A stretch of DNA of 64,000 bases from Phormidium tenue FACHB-886 (GTDB lineage: Bacteria > Cyanobacteriota > Cyanobacteriia > Elainellales > Elainellaceae). Under the pieces are notes generated by a model that was not told the DNA's origin, did not search any database, and was given only the letters and a program-made list of their open reading frames with translations. How positions within the stretch are numbered: position 1 is the first letter of the stretch; every line of letters starts with the position of its first letter. The position numbers and the translations under genes were made by a program. This document shows positions 8,277 to 17,166 of the stretch, piece after piece. The stretch spans positions 1 through 64,000 of the forward strand of contig NZ_JACXWX010000002.1 of the NCBI RefSeq assembly GCF_014764505.1, given 5' to 3'.

Positions 8277-9704
8277 TTATGCATCAAAATGATTGATGAT
8301 CGCTGTCGCAAACTCTGAGCATTTCAGGGGGGGGTCCACAGGTGGCTCCATCAGGCGTGCCAAGTCATAGGTGACTTCCCGATTCGAGATCGCTGCCCCA
8401 ATGCCTGCTTTAATCAGATCGGCTGCCTCTTGCCAGCCCATGTACTCCAGCATCATCACTCCCGACAAGATCACCGATCCAGGGTTGACTCGATCGAGCC
8501 CGGCATGTTTGGGTGCTGTGCCATGGGTCGCTTCAAAGATAGCGCTTGCGTCGCCGATGTTAGCTCCCGGTCCCATGCCCAAGCCACCGACAATTGCCGC
8601 TGCCGCATCCGAGAGGTAATCGCCATTCAGGTTCATGGTGGCAAGAATCGAGTATTCATCCGGGCGAGTTTGAATCTGCTGGAAGATGCTGTCAGCAATG
8701 CGATCGTTGACCATCACCTTGTCTTTCCACTTACCGTCGCCGTGGGTTGCCCAAATTGCGTCTAGAACAGACTGCACTTCCTGGTAGATTTTTTCTTTCT
8801 TTTCGGCAGTGAGGGCATCATAGCCAGGTTCAATTTGGCGGGCGTTGTCTTCCACGCTGAGGTCAGGATTCTTTTCTTTGTTGCTCAAAATCCAGGACTC
8901 ACGCTCAGTGATACATTCGTTGCGAAATTCGCTGGTTGCCAGCTCGTAGCCCCAGTCGCGAAATGCGCCTTCGGTGTACTTCATGATGTTGCCTTTATGC
9001 ACCAGCGTCACCATCTGCTTGTGCTTGGGCAAGCGCAGCGCATGGCTCATTGCCCGCCGAACTAGCCGCTGAGACCCCGTTTTGCTAATCGGCTTAATGC
9101 CAATGCCAGAATCCAGGGGAATCTGCTTTTTCCCGTGTTCTGGAGTTGCTGGAATTAAGTCTTCGTTGAGAAGCTTGATCAGCCGATCGCCAACTTCGCT
9201 GCCCTGTTTCCACTCAATTCCTAGATAAATGTCCTCAGTGTTCTCCCGATAGACAATTACATCTAGCTTTTCAGGAGTTTTATGGGGAGAAGGGGTGCCA
9301 ACATAGTATTTGCAGGGACGGATGCAGGCATACAGGTCAAAGATTTGCCGCAAAGCGACGTTGAGTGAACGGATGCCGCCGCCGATGGGAGTGGTCAAAG
9401 GACCTTTGATCGCCACACCATACTCACGGATTGCCGTCAGGGTGTCTTCTGGCAGATACTGGTAAGTACCGTATACCTCGCAAGCTTCATCGCCTGCGTA
9501 CACTTTAAACCAAACAATCTTACGCTTACCGCCATAAGCTTTTTCAACGGCAGCATCAAAGACGCGCTGGGCAGCAGCCCAAATATCAACGCCTGTGCCA
9601 TCACCACGAATGAAAGGAATGATTGGGTCATCAGGAACAATCGGTTCACCCTTGCTAAAGGTAATACGAGAACCGGTTGCGGGGGGCGTGATTTTTTCGT
9701 ACAT
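8277..9704 (-). CDS. icd: NADP-dependent isocitrate dehydrogenase
   Basis: 475 residues, the length of the cyanobacterial form. It converts isocitrate to 2-oxoglutarate, the carbon skeleton for ammonium assimilation and the nitrogen-status signal. Visible signatures are [14 protein letters not shown], the substrate loop [30 protein letters not shown], the active-site region [31 protein letters not shown], and the cofactor site [12 protein letters not shown]. The start is set at ATG 9704; an in-frame ATG eight codons upstream gives a less typical N-terminus. I looked for an NtcA site (GTA-N8-TAC) upstream and found none that is convincing. The gene is divergent from the response regulator. Confidence 0.96.
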   Translation of the reverse strand: MYEKITPPATGSRITFSKGEPIVPDDPIIPFIRGDGTGVDIWAAAQRVFDAAVEKAYGGKRKIVWFKVYAGDEACEVYGTYQYLPEDTLTAIREYGVAIKGPLTTPIGGGIRSLNVALRQIFDLYACIRPCKYYVGTPSPHKTPEKLDVIVYRENTEDIYLGIEWKQGSEVGDRLIKLLNEDLIPATPEHGKKQIPLDSGIGIKPISKTGSQRLVRRAMSHALRLPKHKQMVTLVHKGNIMKYTEGAFRDWGYELATSEFRNECITERESWILSNKEKNPDLSVEDNARQIEPGYDALTAEKKEKIYQEVQSVLDAIWATHGDGKWKDKVMVNDRIADSIFQQIQTRPDEYSILATMNLNGDYLSDAAAAIVGGLGMGPGANIGDASAIFEATHGTAPKHAGLDRVNPGSVILSGVMMLEYMGWQEAADLIKAGIGAAISNREVTYDLARLMEPPVDPPLKCSEFATAIINHFDA

Positions 9705-9872
9705 AACGATGCAATTCCTCTGTTGCAATTCTGTCGCAGTTCCAATGCAGTTAGCACGGGTCAGCTCAACCAGATTAGCGGATCTTGCCTTTTAGAATGA
9801 TCCGTGTTGAACAGAAACGGTAGAGTTGCTATGTTCTTGGGTACATCTATAAGAGATGAAAAACTTAACTTG

Positions 9873-9910
9873 TTTGCAAAGAATTTCTTATATTCAAAAT
9901 TCTTTGCAAA
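9873..9910. repeat. 14-bp perfect inverted repeat between icd and the response regulator
   Basis: TTTGCAAAGAATTT (9873-9886) pairs with AAATTCTTTGCAAA (9897-9910) across ten AT-rich bases. Both neighbouring genes point away from it, so it cannot be a terminator of either. It lies 169 bases upstream of icd and 127 upstream of the regulator, suitable for a dimeric operator or a leader hairpin. Confidence 0.6.
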
Positions 9911-10036
9911 TCCGCAGAAAGATTTGATTTTTCATTACTTTTGATCGAACATAGATAGCTTGCTAAGACCTCAGATATGGGGTTTCTTTAGTCCCGCCTG
10001 CCCCTGGCTTGGTTACTTCAACCGGTGAACGTTTTA

Positions 10037-10696
10037 ATGAAAAAGATTTTGATTGTCGATGACGACATTACTCTCAGAACTGCTCTCAGTCGCTATTTGC
10101 AAAATCGAGGCTATTCTGTGATGGATGCAAAATCTGGCTCAGAAGCACTTGACCTCATCGAGCAAAATCCACCTGATGTAGTGGTATCCGACATCATGAT
10201 GCCAGAAATGGATGGGCTAGAGCTTTGTCGCCGTCTGCGTGCAATGCGATCGGGGCAGCTTGTACCGTTTATCTTCCTCTCTAGCCGCAGCGATGTAGAC
10301 GATCGGGTGCAGGGGCATCAAATGGGTGCAGATGATTATGTCACCAAGCCCTTCGACCCGAAAGAGCTGGTTGCCAAAATTGAATCGCAGCTAGAGCGAT
10401 CGCGCCGCATTCATTCAGAAATTATCCGGTTAATGCAGCAATCCCCTGATCCAGCTCCTGATTCAACCCCGCTGCCGCTGCCGCTGACACCCGCCGAAGA
10501 AAAAGTTTTTTGGGAAGTGATTCAAGGCTTCACTAATAAGCAGATTGGCGATCGGCTCTTTGTTAGCCCTCGCACTGTGCAAACGCATCTCAGCAATATT
10601 CTTAGCAAGCTCCAGCTCGAAAGCCGTTCTCAGCTCATCCGCTATGCTTTTGAGCGGGGCTATCGTCCTCCTGTAGAGGCAAAAGAGGAAGCGTGA
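10037..10696 (+). CDS. Response regulator, receiver plus LuxR/NarL-type HTH
   Basis: 219 residues. The receiver domain (1-120) has the acidic pocket VDDD, the phosphoacceptor Asp52 in VVSDIMMPEMDG, and Lys104 in DDYVTKPFD. A proline-rich linker (DPAPDSTPLPLPL) leads to a LuxR-type HTH with LTPAEEKVFWEVIQGFTNKQIGDRLFVSPRTVQTH. It is therefore a DNA-binding output protein of a two-component system. No kinase gene is adjacent; the nearest is at 54985. ATG 10037 is preferred; GTG 10025 would add four residues. The partner and targets are unknown; it may auto-regulate from the inverted repeat at 9873-9910. Confidence 0.92.
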   Translation: MKKILIVDDDITLRTALSRYLQNRGYSVMDAKSGSEALDLIEQNPPDVVVSDIMMPEMDGLELCRRLRAMRSGQLVPFIFLSSRSDVDDRVQGHQMGADDYVTKPFDPKELVAKIESQLERSRRIHSEIIRLMQQSPDPAPDSTPLPLPLTPAEEKVFWEVIQGFTNKQIGDRLFVSPRTVQTHLSNILSKLQLESRSQLIRYAFERGYRPPVEAKEEA

Positions 10697-10719
10697 TGTG
10701 CGAAACAAAATTGCAGGAC

Positions 10720-10785
10720 AGGAGGGAGTAGCTCGGCTGCCCCCTCCTCGTCTTTGTGACCGATTCACGCAAGCGCCGCTTGCGT
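10720..10785 (+). other. Two hairpins downstream of the response regulator
   Basis: AGGAGGG (10720-10726) pairs with CCCTCCT (10742-10748), and a near-perfect palindrome ACGCAAGCG-C-CGCTTGCGT follows at 10767-10785. Neither is followed by a clear T-run, so termination is possible but not shown. The second may be a mobile intergenic palindrome. Confidence 0.35.
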
Positions 10786-10837
10786 ATACAGTGAAGAGTG
10801 AATGACTTTGCAGCCTTCCCAGCACGATTTTTGACCC

Positions 10838-11581
10838 ATGCCTGATGTGCAGCCCAACCTAAGTGTCCCAGATGCCAACCTGCCAGATGCCGCCCTGCCA
10901 GACTACATGGCGGATTTGCTCGCTCGCCTTAAGTCGGAGTCAATGCGGAACCAGCTTCAAATTATCCAAGAGTTAGCAGCTTCAGGCGAGGTAGGACTAG
11001 ACATACTCATCCGGTTTTTGAGTGATCCTGTTTCCCCAGCCCCCAGCCCAATCAACGGCAAGGCTATGCAGGTCTTGCGGGCAGCAAACACGCCGAAAGT
11101 GCAGGCGTTTCTGCAATCAAAATTTCCTGATGGATTAATGTCGTTGCGCTCTGAGCGTGGGATAGATTACAGCTCGCTGCAAGAGCTGCTGGTGCGACAG
11201 GAGTTTCAAGCAGCCGATCGGCTGACGCTAGAAAAGCTATGTGAGCTGGCGGGTGGGCTGGCAGCTCAGCGCAAGTGGCTTTACTTCACGGAGGTTGAGC
11301 AGTTTCCTGTTACTGATTTGCAGACGATTAATACTCTCTGGGTCATCTACTCTGAGGGTAAATTTGGCTTTTCGGTGCAGCGAGAGCTGTGGCTAAGCAC
11401 AGGCAAAAACTGGGAAGCGCTCTGGAGCTTGATCGGCTGGAAGTCGGGCAATAGCTGGACACGCTATCCGCAAGAGTTTACCTGGAATTTGTCGGCTCCT
11501 AAAGGGCATCTGCCGTTGTCGAATCAGCTGCGGGGGGTGCGGGTGATCGCCTCATTGCTGTCTCATCCCGCTTGGGGCTAG
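10838..11581 (+). CDS. gun4: GUN4, porphyrin-binding activator of Mg-chelatase
   Basis: 247 residues. The N-terminal half is an alpha-helical bundle (MADLLARLKSESMRNQLQIIQEL), and the C-terminal half is the GUN4 domain: DYSSLQELLVRQEFQAAD, WLYFTEVEQFPVTDLQTIN, LWVIYSEGKFGFSVQRELW, FTWNLSAPKGHLP. GUN4 binds protoporphyrin IX and Mg-protoporphyrin and stimulates ChlH of Mg-chelatase, controlling entry to the chlorophyll branch. The two-domain length matches cyanobacterial GUN4. The first 25 residues (repeats of LPDA) are unstructured. The following unknown gene has the same orientation but is 134 bases away. Confidence 0.95.
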   Translation: MPDVQPNLSVPDANLPDAALPDYMADLLARLKSESMRNQLQIIQELAASGEVGLDILIRFLSDPVSPAPSPINGKAMQVLRAANTPKVQAFLQSKFPDGLMSLRSERGIDYSSLQELLVRQEFQAADRLTLEKLCELAGGLAAQRKWLYFTEVEQFPVTDLQTINTLWVIYSEGKFGFSVQRELWLSTGKNWEALWSLIGWKSGNSWTRYPQEFTWNLSAPKGHLPLSNQLRGVRVIASLLSHPAWG

Positions 11582-11715
11582 CGCGAGCGCAGCAAGCCAG
11601 CAGGTGGATGTAACTCCTCTCTACCTGCTGCTTTCTGCTGCCTTACCATTTGAGGATGTTTGAGGGGCGGCTGTTCATGTACCTTCAGAGGGAGTAGTGC
11701 TTCAAGGGGTTGAGT

Positions 11716-12240
11716 ATGCCCAAGTTTGCAGATACGATTGCTTGGCAGCAAGCTGAATTGCTGATGCAGCCTACCTTCATCCGCGTTATTGACAACCTTG
11801 GTAAGCGGCTAGAAGAATCGAATTGGAAAGGTACGTATGAAGACATTCCAGTTTGGGCGGAAGGGGTTTCTGAGGAAACGAAGGCGATCGTCAGACAGCT
11901 TCAGGAGCAGCTAAAGATTGCCACTCCAGAGCAGGCAGTTCAAATTGAGGAAGCCTTAGCAAGGTTGCCCCAGCCTGCTCCGGGCTATTTGCTGCGGCTG
12001 GAAAAGGGTAGTTCTGTGGGAGACAGCACAGCCAAACGGCAGATAACGATCGATATCTGGCAGCTTTGCTACCAAATCTGCTTCCGCAACTACAGCCCTG
12101 TTCTAAACGCAATGGACAATGACTTTAAAGTGGAGATTGACACTACGCTGATTGATGAAACTGGCGATGTGGATTGGTTGAAGCTAGACACCAAAGCCAA
12201 GCAGCTGATCGGGCAAATTTTTTCTAGTCTGCCCACCTGA
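11716..12240 (+). CDS. Conserved cyanobacterial protein of unknown function
   Basis: 174 residues, soluble, no signal peptide or membrane helix. It opens with MPKFADTIAWQQAELLMQP and has a helical middle rich in Glu and Gln (EETKAIVRQLQEQLKIATPEQAVQIEEAL, shown only in part here by its general character). The end is KLDTKAKQLIGQIFSSLPT. I recognise the general type from cyanobacterial genomes but no function. ATG 11716 is preceded by AAGGGG; the same frame also has TTG 11710. It ends just before a strong bidirectional terminator. Its position behind gun4 may be incidental. Confidence 0.75.
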   Translation: MPKFADTIAWQQAELLMQPTFIRVIDNLGKRLEESNWKGTYEDIPVWAEGVSEETKAIVRQLQEQLKIATPEQAVQIEEALARLPQPAPGYLLRLEKGSSVGDSTAKRQITIDIWQLCYQICFRNYSPVLNAMDNDFKVEIDTTLIDETGDVDWLKLDTKAKQLIGQIFSSLPT

Positions 12241-12280
12241 AGTAGCTACAGGTTCCTCTTGGAGCCCGCACTTCAGCTCC

Positions 12281-12325
12281 AAAAAACAGATATGCAGGCG
12301 TCTTGCGCCTGCATATCTGTTTTTT
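12281..12325. terminator. Bidirectional terminator with a perfect 20-bp stem
   Basis: Bases 12281-12300 and 12306-12325 are perfect reverse complements around a five-base loop. The stem starts with six A and ends with six T, so it can end transcription in both directions, serving the plus-strand gene at 11716 and the minus-strand gene at 12349. Confidence 0.92.
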
Positions 12326-12348
12326 ATGGAATTTACCCTTGGTCAGAA

Positions 12349-15300
12349 TCAAACAGAAGTCTCTGCTTCATCTGCTGCCTGCAGCATTTCCTGAGGAAGT
12401 GCCCCAGACGGCGAATTTGAGGCGGGTGGTGGGGGAGCAGGTGCAGAGGGACGACGAGCGACTTCCGACCAGAGCGAATAGCCCAAGAGTCCGGCAATTA
12501 AGCCGCTAACCCCTAGTAAGACGGCGGTATACAGCCAGGGAGTGTTAGTTGCTTCGATCGTTCCTGCCGTTGAATAATCTCGTCCGTTGCCAATTGTACC
12601 GCCTTCGAAAGTGGGTCGATCGGCTGCTAAGCCACCCGCACCCACAAGCCCCGCTGCCACCACTGCTGCTTCAGACATGCCGTTGGCTTCGGTGTCTTCA
12701 GAATAGGCTGGTGGCATATTGTCTGTCTCCCAGCTGTTTGTATGAGCAAGCCGGACATCCTCTTCGGTAAAGGCATCTGGATCAAGCCCCAATGAGAGAT
12801 TGCCAACTTCGTCCAAATCACTTGGTGGATCAATTGGTGGTTCAGCAGGCAACGATGGGGAACCCAAAAAGCGTTCCTCCTGAAAATCTAGTGAATTTGA
12901 ACTTACGGGGTGGTCTTCCGGCAGGAAATCAATATCTGCTGGGCTAGGTGTTTCATCGGCAAAGGCAGCATCTGCATCTAGCTCTAACGGATCAAATGTG
13001 GCTTCTGTGACTTCTTCTGAGAGTCGATCGTCTGAGAGCGGAATTGGCGGGGCTGGAAATAGCTCTGGAATTGCTGCCTGCTCTGGCTGTGACTCCTGCG
13101 GCTGGTCAAGCAGATCCGGCGGTAGATCATAGAATTCATCGATGGTCACAGACGCACTTTGAGCAGGCGGAGCAGTTGGGGTATCGAAGAAATTAGATGA
13201 GAGTTCTAAATCGGGAGCCAAGCTGTCGTCTGTTGTCGGGTCTGCTAGATCTGCTAGCGTTGCATCGACTGCATCAGGGACACTAGGATCAACTAAGCTA
13301 AAAAGCTCTGCTTCAGAAACTGCCGGAGCTGTTGCCGCTTCTGCTTCTGGTAAATCATCTAGATCATCCAGCGTTAGACCTGCCAGCTCTGCTTCAAAAT
13401 CATCGTCTGCTGTAGGCGATTCAGTTGATGCTGTTGCAGGTTCTTCCAACACATCAATGCCTAAGTCATCCTGGAGCGGATCGTGCATGAGGTTGGCGAT
13501 CGGCTCGTCCGGTGTTTCGTCTAGCAGGTCTGGCGACAGTTCTGCTAGCTCTACTTGTGAAAGTCCTGCCCCAAAAGATTCATCAGCGGGAAAGTCATTG
13601 GTTATGGGACTGTCGATCGACCCTGAGGGAGCCTCTAGGGGTTCTGCAAATAGATCGTCAAGGGTAGTATCTGAGGCAGTAGCTGGATCGGCAGTAACAT
13701 AATCAGACGGCGGCAGGGGTTCCTCAGCGAGAAAATCAAAAGACAATGACTCTAGGGGCGTACTGGGGCGGTCGATCGGCTCTTCCGATATGGGTTCTGG
13801 TGTTGGCTGAGCTGATTCGTCTGGTAAGTCAAACAGCAGCTCGTCCTCCCAATTTTCGGGAGGAGGAAGGGTTGGGTCATCGGCGACTTCTGCTAGGAAG
13901 GTTTCGTCGAGATCTGCCGATTCGGCAGGGATTTCTTCAAGCGGTAAGAGTGCATCTTCTGTCAGTGATGTACCTGTCTCGTCTAGGGGAGGAAGAGTTG
14001 GGTCATCGGCGACTTCTGCCAGGAAGGTTTCATCGAGATCTGCTGATTCGGCAGGGATTTCTTCAAGCGGCAAGAGCGTGCCTTCTGTCAGCGATATATC
14101 TGTCTCGTCTAGGGGAGGCAGAGTTGGGTCATCGGCGACTTCTGCCAGGAAGGTTTCGTCGAGATCTGCTGATTCGGCAGGGATTTCTTCAAGCGGCAAG
14201 AGTGCGTTCTCTGCCAACAGTCTTTCCTCCCAACCTCTGGGCAGTAATAGGGTGGGCTGCTCGGCAGCTTCTGCTAGAGAGGCTTCATCAAATGCTGATT
14301 CAGCAGGGATCTCTTCGATTCTCGGTAGATCGCCCTCCAGCGATAATTCTCCGCCCGGCGGTGCTTCTAGAGTCTCTTCCAACTGTAAGATTGGCTCATC
14401 ATTATTTGGGGCATCCCCAAACAAAGCGGCTAGAGATTCATCAGTTGATTCGCTAGCAAAGCTGGAAAAGATGATCGGTTCTAGCTCTGATATTTCCTCT
14501 ATTTCTGTTGCTTCTGTGGCTTCGGCGGGCGCTGCTTCCAGGTCAAACAGAGGATCTTCTAAACTGTCTAGAGTAGATGGCTGAGAATCTGCGACGAGCG
14601 GACTCTCGCTTGTAAGCGTCTCCCAATCGAACGTCAGATCTGATGAAGCGATTGGCGAATCAATTGGTTCTTCTTCCAGCTCAAAGGTTGGCTCTTCGCT
14701 TTGTTCTGCCCAAAGGTTGTCGATCTGTGCTTCTAGCTCCTGCTGGGCAGAGTTGGCTGCATCCAAATCGAGCGATTGCTCATTTGGAGCTGCAAAAAGG
14801 TCTTCTGGCAATGGAGCTACGGGCTCAACATCCCCTTCAGTTTGCAGAGGCGGTGCTTCTGGTTCTGCCGCGTCAAATACATACTCAATCGGTGCTTCAT
14901 TTAGCCCCTGTAGCTCATTCAGCCAATCCTCTGGAATAGGCTGCTCGCTAGCATCAGCAGCTGCAGGTTCGATCACAGTGGGTTGAGCAAAAGTGAGGTC
15001 AGTAGAGAGATCAGACAAATCATCTACTGGCTCAGCCGCAGTGGGTTGAGCAAAAGTGAGGTCAGTAGAGAGATCAGACAAATCATCTACTGGCTCGTCA
15101 ACTGCTTCCGTCAGAGCTTCCGTCGGAGTGATCGCTTCTGCATATTCATCAAGCGAAAGTAGATCAACTTCTTCTAAAGGCTCGCTAGCGGGGGTAGAAT
15201 CTGTCACGGCTAGCTCAAAGGAGGTTAGCTCATCTGGTGGAGCATCTGACCCAAACAAATCTTGCAGCGATGCCACTAATGATTCGTCATCTAGCTCTTC

Positions 15301-17166
15301 CAAAGCCGATGGCGAGGTAGGTAGAGCAGTCTGATCGCCTAGCGCCTCGCTCAGTGGGTCTGGGTCAGCTGTTGGTGGCACGACTGGCTCGTTGAGATCA
15401 AGCGTAAATAGCGAATCATCAAGAGTGGGGGATTCTTCGAGGGGTGAGTCCGAATCGTCTGCTGCTGAAGAATATAGCTCGGCTTGAGGATAGGGTTCTG
15501 CTGCAAATAAACCAGATAGTTCCGGTTCTGACGATTCTGTGTCTGGTGCTACATCAAACAAATCCTCTAACGTTTGTAGTGATTCTGCTGTAGCTGCATC
15601 AGGTGGAGTGAGGTCTACTGGCGGAGGGACAGGTTCCTGTTCAGCTAGTTCATCTTCCACAAAGAAGGTCTGGAATGTATCTGGCTCAACCGGATCAGAA
15701 GTTTCCTCTTCATGTCCAAACAGATCGGCCGGAGGGGTCAATGGTTCTTCTAACGATGTGGCAAACAGGTCTGCTGTTTCTGACGGGGTTGCCTCTCCGC
15801 TAGGTTGTAGCTCCTTAGTAAACAAATTCTCGATCGCCTCGGGTTGATCTGGTTGATCTGTTGTAGGGCTCTCTTGGGCAAACAAATCCTCGATCGCCTG
15901 GGGTTGATCTGCTGCGGGACTCTCTTGGGCAAACAAATCCTCGATCGCCGGTTGATCTGTTGTAGGGCTCTCTTCGGCAAATAGATCCTCGATCGCCGGT
16001 TGATCTGTTGCAGGGCTTTCTTCGGCAAATAGATCCTCGATCGCCTGGGGTTGATCTGCTGCGGGACTCTCTTCAGTGAATAGATCCTCGATCGCTGATT
16101 GATCTGTTGTAAGGTTCTCCTCAGTGAATAGATCCTCGATCGCTGGTTGATCTGTTGTAAGGTTCTCCTCGGTAAATAGATCCTCAATCGCCTGGGGTTG
16201 ATCTGCTGCGGGACTCTCTTGGGCAAACAAATCCTCGATTGCCGGTTGATCTGTTGTAAGGTTTTCCTCGGTAAATAGATCCAGATCCTCGACCGCTGGT
16301 TGAGCTGTTGTAGGACTCTCTTGGGCAAACAAATCCTCGATTGCCGGTTGATCTGTTGTAAGGTTCTCTTCGGTAAATAGATCCTCGATCGCCGATTGAT
16401 CTGTTGTAGGACTTTCTTCAGCAAACAAATCCTCGAGCGAGCCAGCCTGATTTACTGTAGAGCCATTGTCTATCAGCAGGTCTTCAACTGAAGCGGTAGG
16501 AGGTTCTGGATTTAGCTCTGGTGAATCTTCAGCAAAAAGATCCTGAAACTCGGCTTCAGAGATCGGTTCTGTAGGAGCCAGTAGATCGTTGAGCAGATCG
16601 TCGTTGGCAGGTTCTGCCCAAAGGCTTTGGAGCTGCGCCTCAAGCGCCAATTGCTGTGGATCTGCTGCAAATGAATCGATCGACTCTTCCAGAGAGCGAT
16701 CGTCCAAATCCAACGGTGTATCTGACGGAAGCTCTAGCAGCGACTCCTCCAGCAGCAGGCTGTCATCTGTGGGGGATAGATCAAGCATCTCCGCGGGCTG
16801 CACGTCTGGATCAGAGAGATCACCAGCCGGCAACTCTGGCGAGACGGGGGGCTCGGCTAATTCTAGAGGAAAGGCTGCCAAATTGAGTTCTTGCATCCAG
16901 GTGGGAAAGGTTGCACCCGTTTGCTGCCCCACGATCCGAACTGAGCGAACCGACTCGATGCCAAGGTTGTCAATTCCTTTTTGAACGAATGCTGTCAGCG
17001 CATCCCGATTGGGAACCCGTTCGGCTTCCAAAATCACCTCCAGCACATCTCCCTGTCGATCGACAAAGGCAGTCATGCCGCGTGGTTGAAGTGACTGGTT
17101 CATGAGGGTGGCGATGGCATCAGGGTCACCCTGCTTGGCTAGTTCGAGAACGTGTGGCTGTGTCAT
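12349..17166 (-). CDS. Very large acidic tandem-repeat protein with C-terminal membrane anchor
   Basis: 1605 residues with three parts. (1) Residues 1-105 form a folded module (LAKQGDPDAIATLMNQSLQPRG ... VRIVGQQTGATFPTWMQEL) that I recall at the start of other cyanobacterial proteins. (2) About 1400 residues are extremely acidic and rich in Glu, Asp, Ser, Thr, Pro, Leu, with tandem arrays: about 13 units of some 16 residues (AIEDLFTEENLTTDQP type), a 21-residue duplication (DDLSDLSTDLTFAQP), and three 42-residue units (LPLEEIPAESADLDETFLAE type). (3) Near the C-terminus, TPWLYTAVLLGVSGLIAGLLGYSLW is one membrane helix followed by a short Pro-rich tail. Function unknown; it could be a tethered scaffold or entropic spacer. 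The open frame of 4.8 kb with all repeats in multiples of three shows it is coding. Confidence 0.85.
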   Translation of the reverse strand: MTQPHVLELAKQGDPDAIATLMNQSLQPRGMTAFVDRQGDVLEVILEAERVPNRDALTAFVQKGIDNLGIESVRSVRIVGQQTGATFPTWMQELNLAAFPLELAEPPVSPELPAGDLSDPDVQPAEMLDLSPTDDSLLLEESLLELPSDTPLDLDDRSLEESIDSFAADPQQLALEAQLQSLWAEPANDDLLNDLLAPTEPISEAEFQDLFAEDSPELNPEPPTASVEDLLIDNGSTVNQAGSLEDLFAEESPTTDQSAIEDLFTEENLTTDQPAIEDLFAQESPTTAQPAVEDLDLFTEENLTTDQPAIEDLFAQESPAADQPQAIEDLFTEENLTTDQPAIEDLFTEENLTTDQSAIEDLFTEESPAADQPQAIEDLFAEESPATDQPAIEDLFAEESPTTDQPAIEDLFAQESPAADQPQAIEDLFAQESPTTDQPDQPEAIENLFTKELQPSGEATPSETADLFATSLEEPLTPPADLFGHEEETSDPVEPDTFQTFFVEDELAEQEPVPPPVDLTPPDAATAESLQTLEDLFDVAPDTESSEPELSGLFAAEPYPQAELYSSAADDSDSPLEESPTLDDSLFTLDLNEPVVPPTADPDPLSEALGDQTALPTSPSALEELDDESLVASLQDLFGSDAPPDELTSFELAVTDSTPASEPLEEVDLLSLDEYAEAITPTEALTEAVDEPVDDLSDLSTDLTFAQPTAAEPVDDLSDLSTDLTFAQPTVIEPAAADASEQPIPEDWLNELQGLNEAPIEYVFDAAEPEAPPLQTEGDVEPVAPLPEDLFAAPNEQSLDLDAANSAQQELEAQIDNLWAEQSEEPTFELEEEPIDSPIASSDLTFDWETLTSESPLVADSQPSTLDSLEDPLFDLEAAPAEATEATEIEEISELEPIIFSSFASESTDESLAALFGDAPNNDEPILQLEETLEAPPGGELSLEGDLPRIEEIPAESAFDEASLAEAAEQPTLLLPRGWEERLLAENALLPLEEIPAESADLDETFLAEVADDPTLPPLDETDISLTEGTLLPLEEIPAESADLDETFLAEVADDPTLPPLDETGTSLTEDALLPLEEIPAESADLDETFLAEVADDPTLPPPENWEDELLFDLPDESAQPTPEPISEEPIDRPSTPLESLSFDFLAEEPLPPSDYVTADPATASDTTLDDLFAEPLEAPSGSIDSPITNDFPADESFGAGLSQVELAELSPDLLDETPDEPIANLMHDPLQDDLGIDVLEEPATASTESPTADDDFEAELAGLTLDDLDDLPEAEAATAPAVSEAELFSLVDPSVPDAVDATLADLADPTTDDSLAPDLELSSNFFDTPTAPPAQSASVTIDEFYDLPPDLLDQPQESQPEQAAIPELFPAPPIPLSDDRLSEEVTEATFDPLELDADAAFADETPSPADIDFLPEDHPVSSNSLDFQEERFLGSPSLPAEPPIDPPSDLDEVGNLSLGLDPDAFTEEDVRLAHTNSWETDNMPPAYSEDTEANGMSEAAVVAAGLVGAGGLAADRPTFEGGTIGNGRDYSTAGTIEATNTPWLYTAVLLGVSGLIAGLLGYSLWSEVARRPSAPAPPPPASNSPSGALPQEMLQAADEAETSV
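13860..14225. repeat. 126-bp coding tandem repeat, about three units
   Basis: Units begin near 13860, 13986 and 14112 (period 126 = 42 codons). They encode the EEIPAESADLDETFLAE repeat of the large acidic protein. Near-identity at DNA level points to recent duplication. Confidence 0.8.
14976..15101. repeat. 63-bp coding duplication
   Basis: The segment starting CAGTGGGTTGAGCAAAAGTG at 14976 is repeated from 15039 (period 63 = 21 codons), almost without change. It encodes the DDLSDLSTDLTFAQP duplication in the large acidic protein. Confidence 0.8.
15830..16440. repeat. Coding minisatellite of about 48-bp units, about 13 copies
   Basis: Each unit contains AAATCCTCGATCGC or AATAGATCCTCGATCGC followed by GGTTGATCTG. 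Units of 48 or 51 bases, always a multiple of three, encode AIEDLF(A/T)(E/Q)E(S/N)-type repeats. The CGATCGC core matches part of the HIP1 octamer. There are no unique spacers, so this is not a CRISPR array. Confidence 0.85.

Noticed and set aside
9705-10036. NtcA-binding site (GTA-N8-TAC) expected upstream of icd
   Set aside because: I found no match with both half-sites at the right spacing.
13746-14456. 236-codon plus-strand frame opposite the large acidic protein
   Set aside because: Its repeats are the antisense reading of the 126-bp coding repeats; no family features, and the minus frame is much longer and consistent.
15750-16424. 224-codon minus-strand frame rich in Arg, Gln, Ile (QQINRRSRI repeats)
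   Set aside because: It is a shifted reading of the AIEDLF repeats in the same strand; tandem repeats with a period divisible by three keep all frames open.
15830-16440. Repeats considered as a CRISPR array
   Set aside because: Units are contiguous and coding, with no unique spacers, and no cas genes are nearby.
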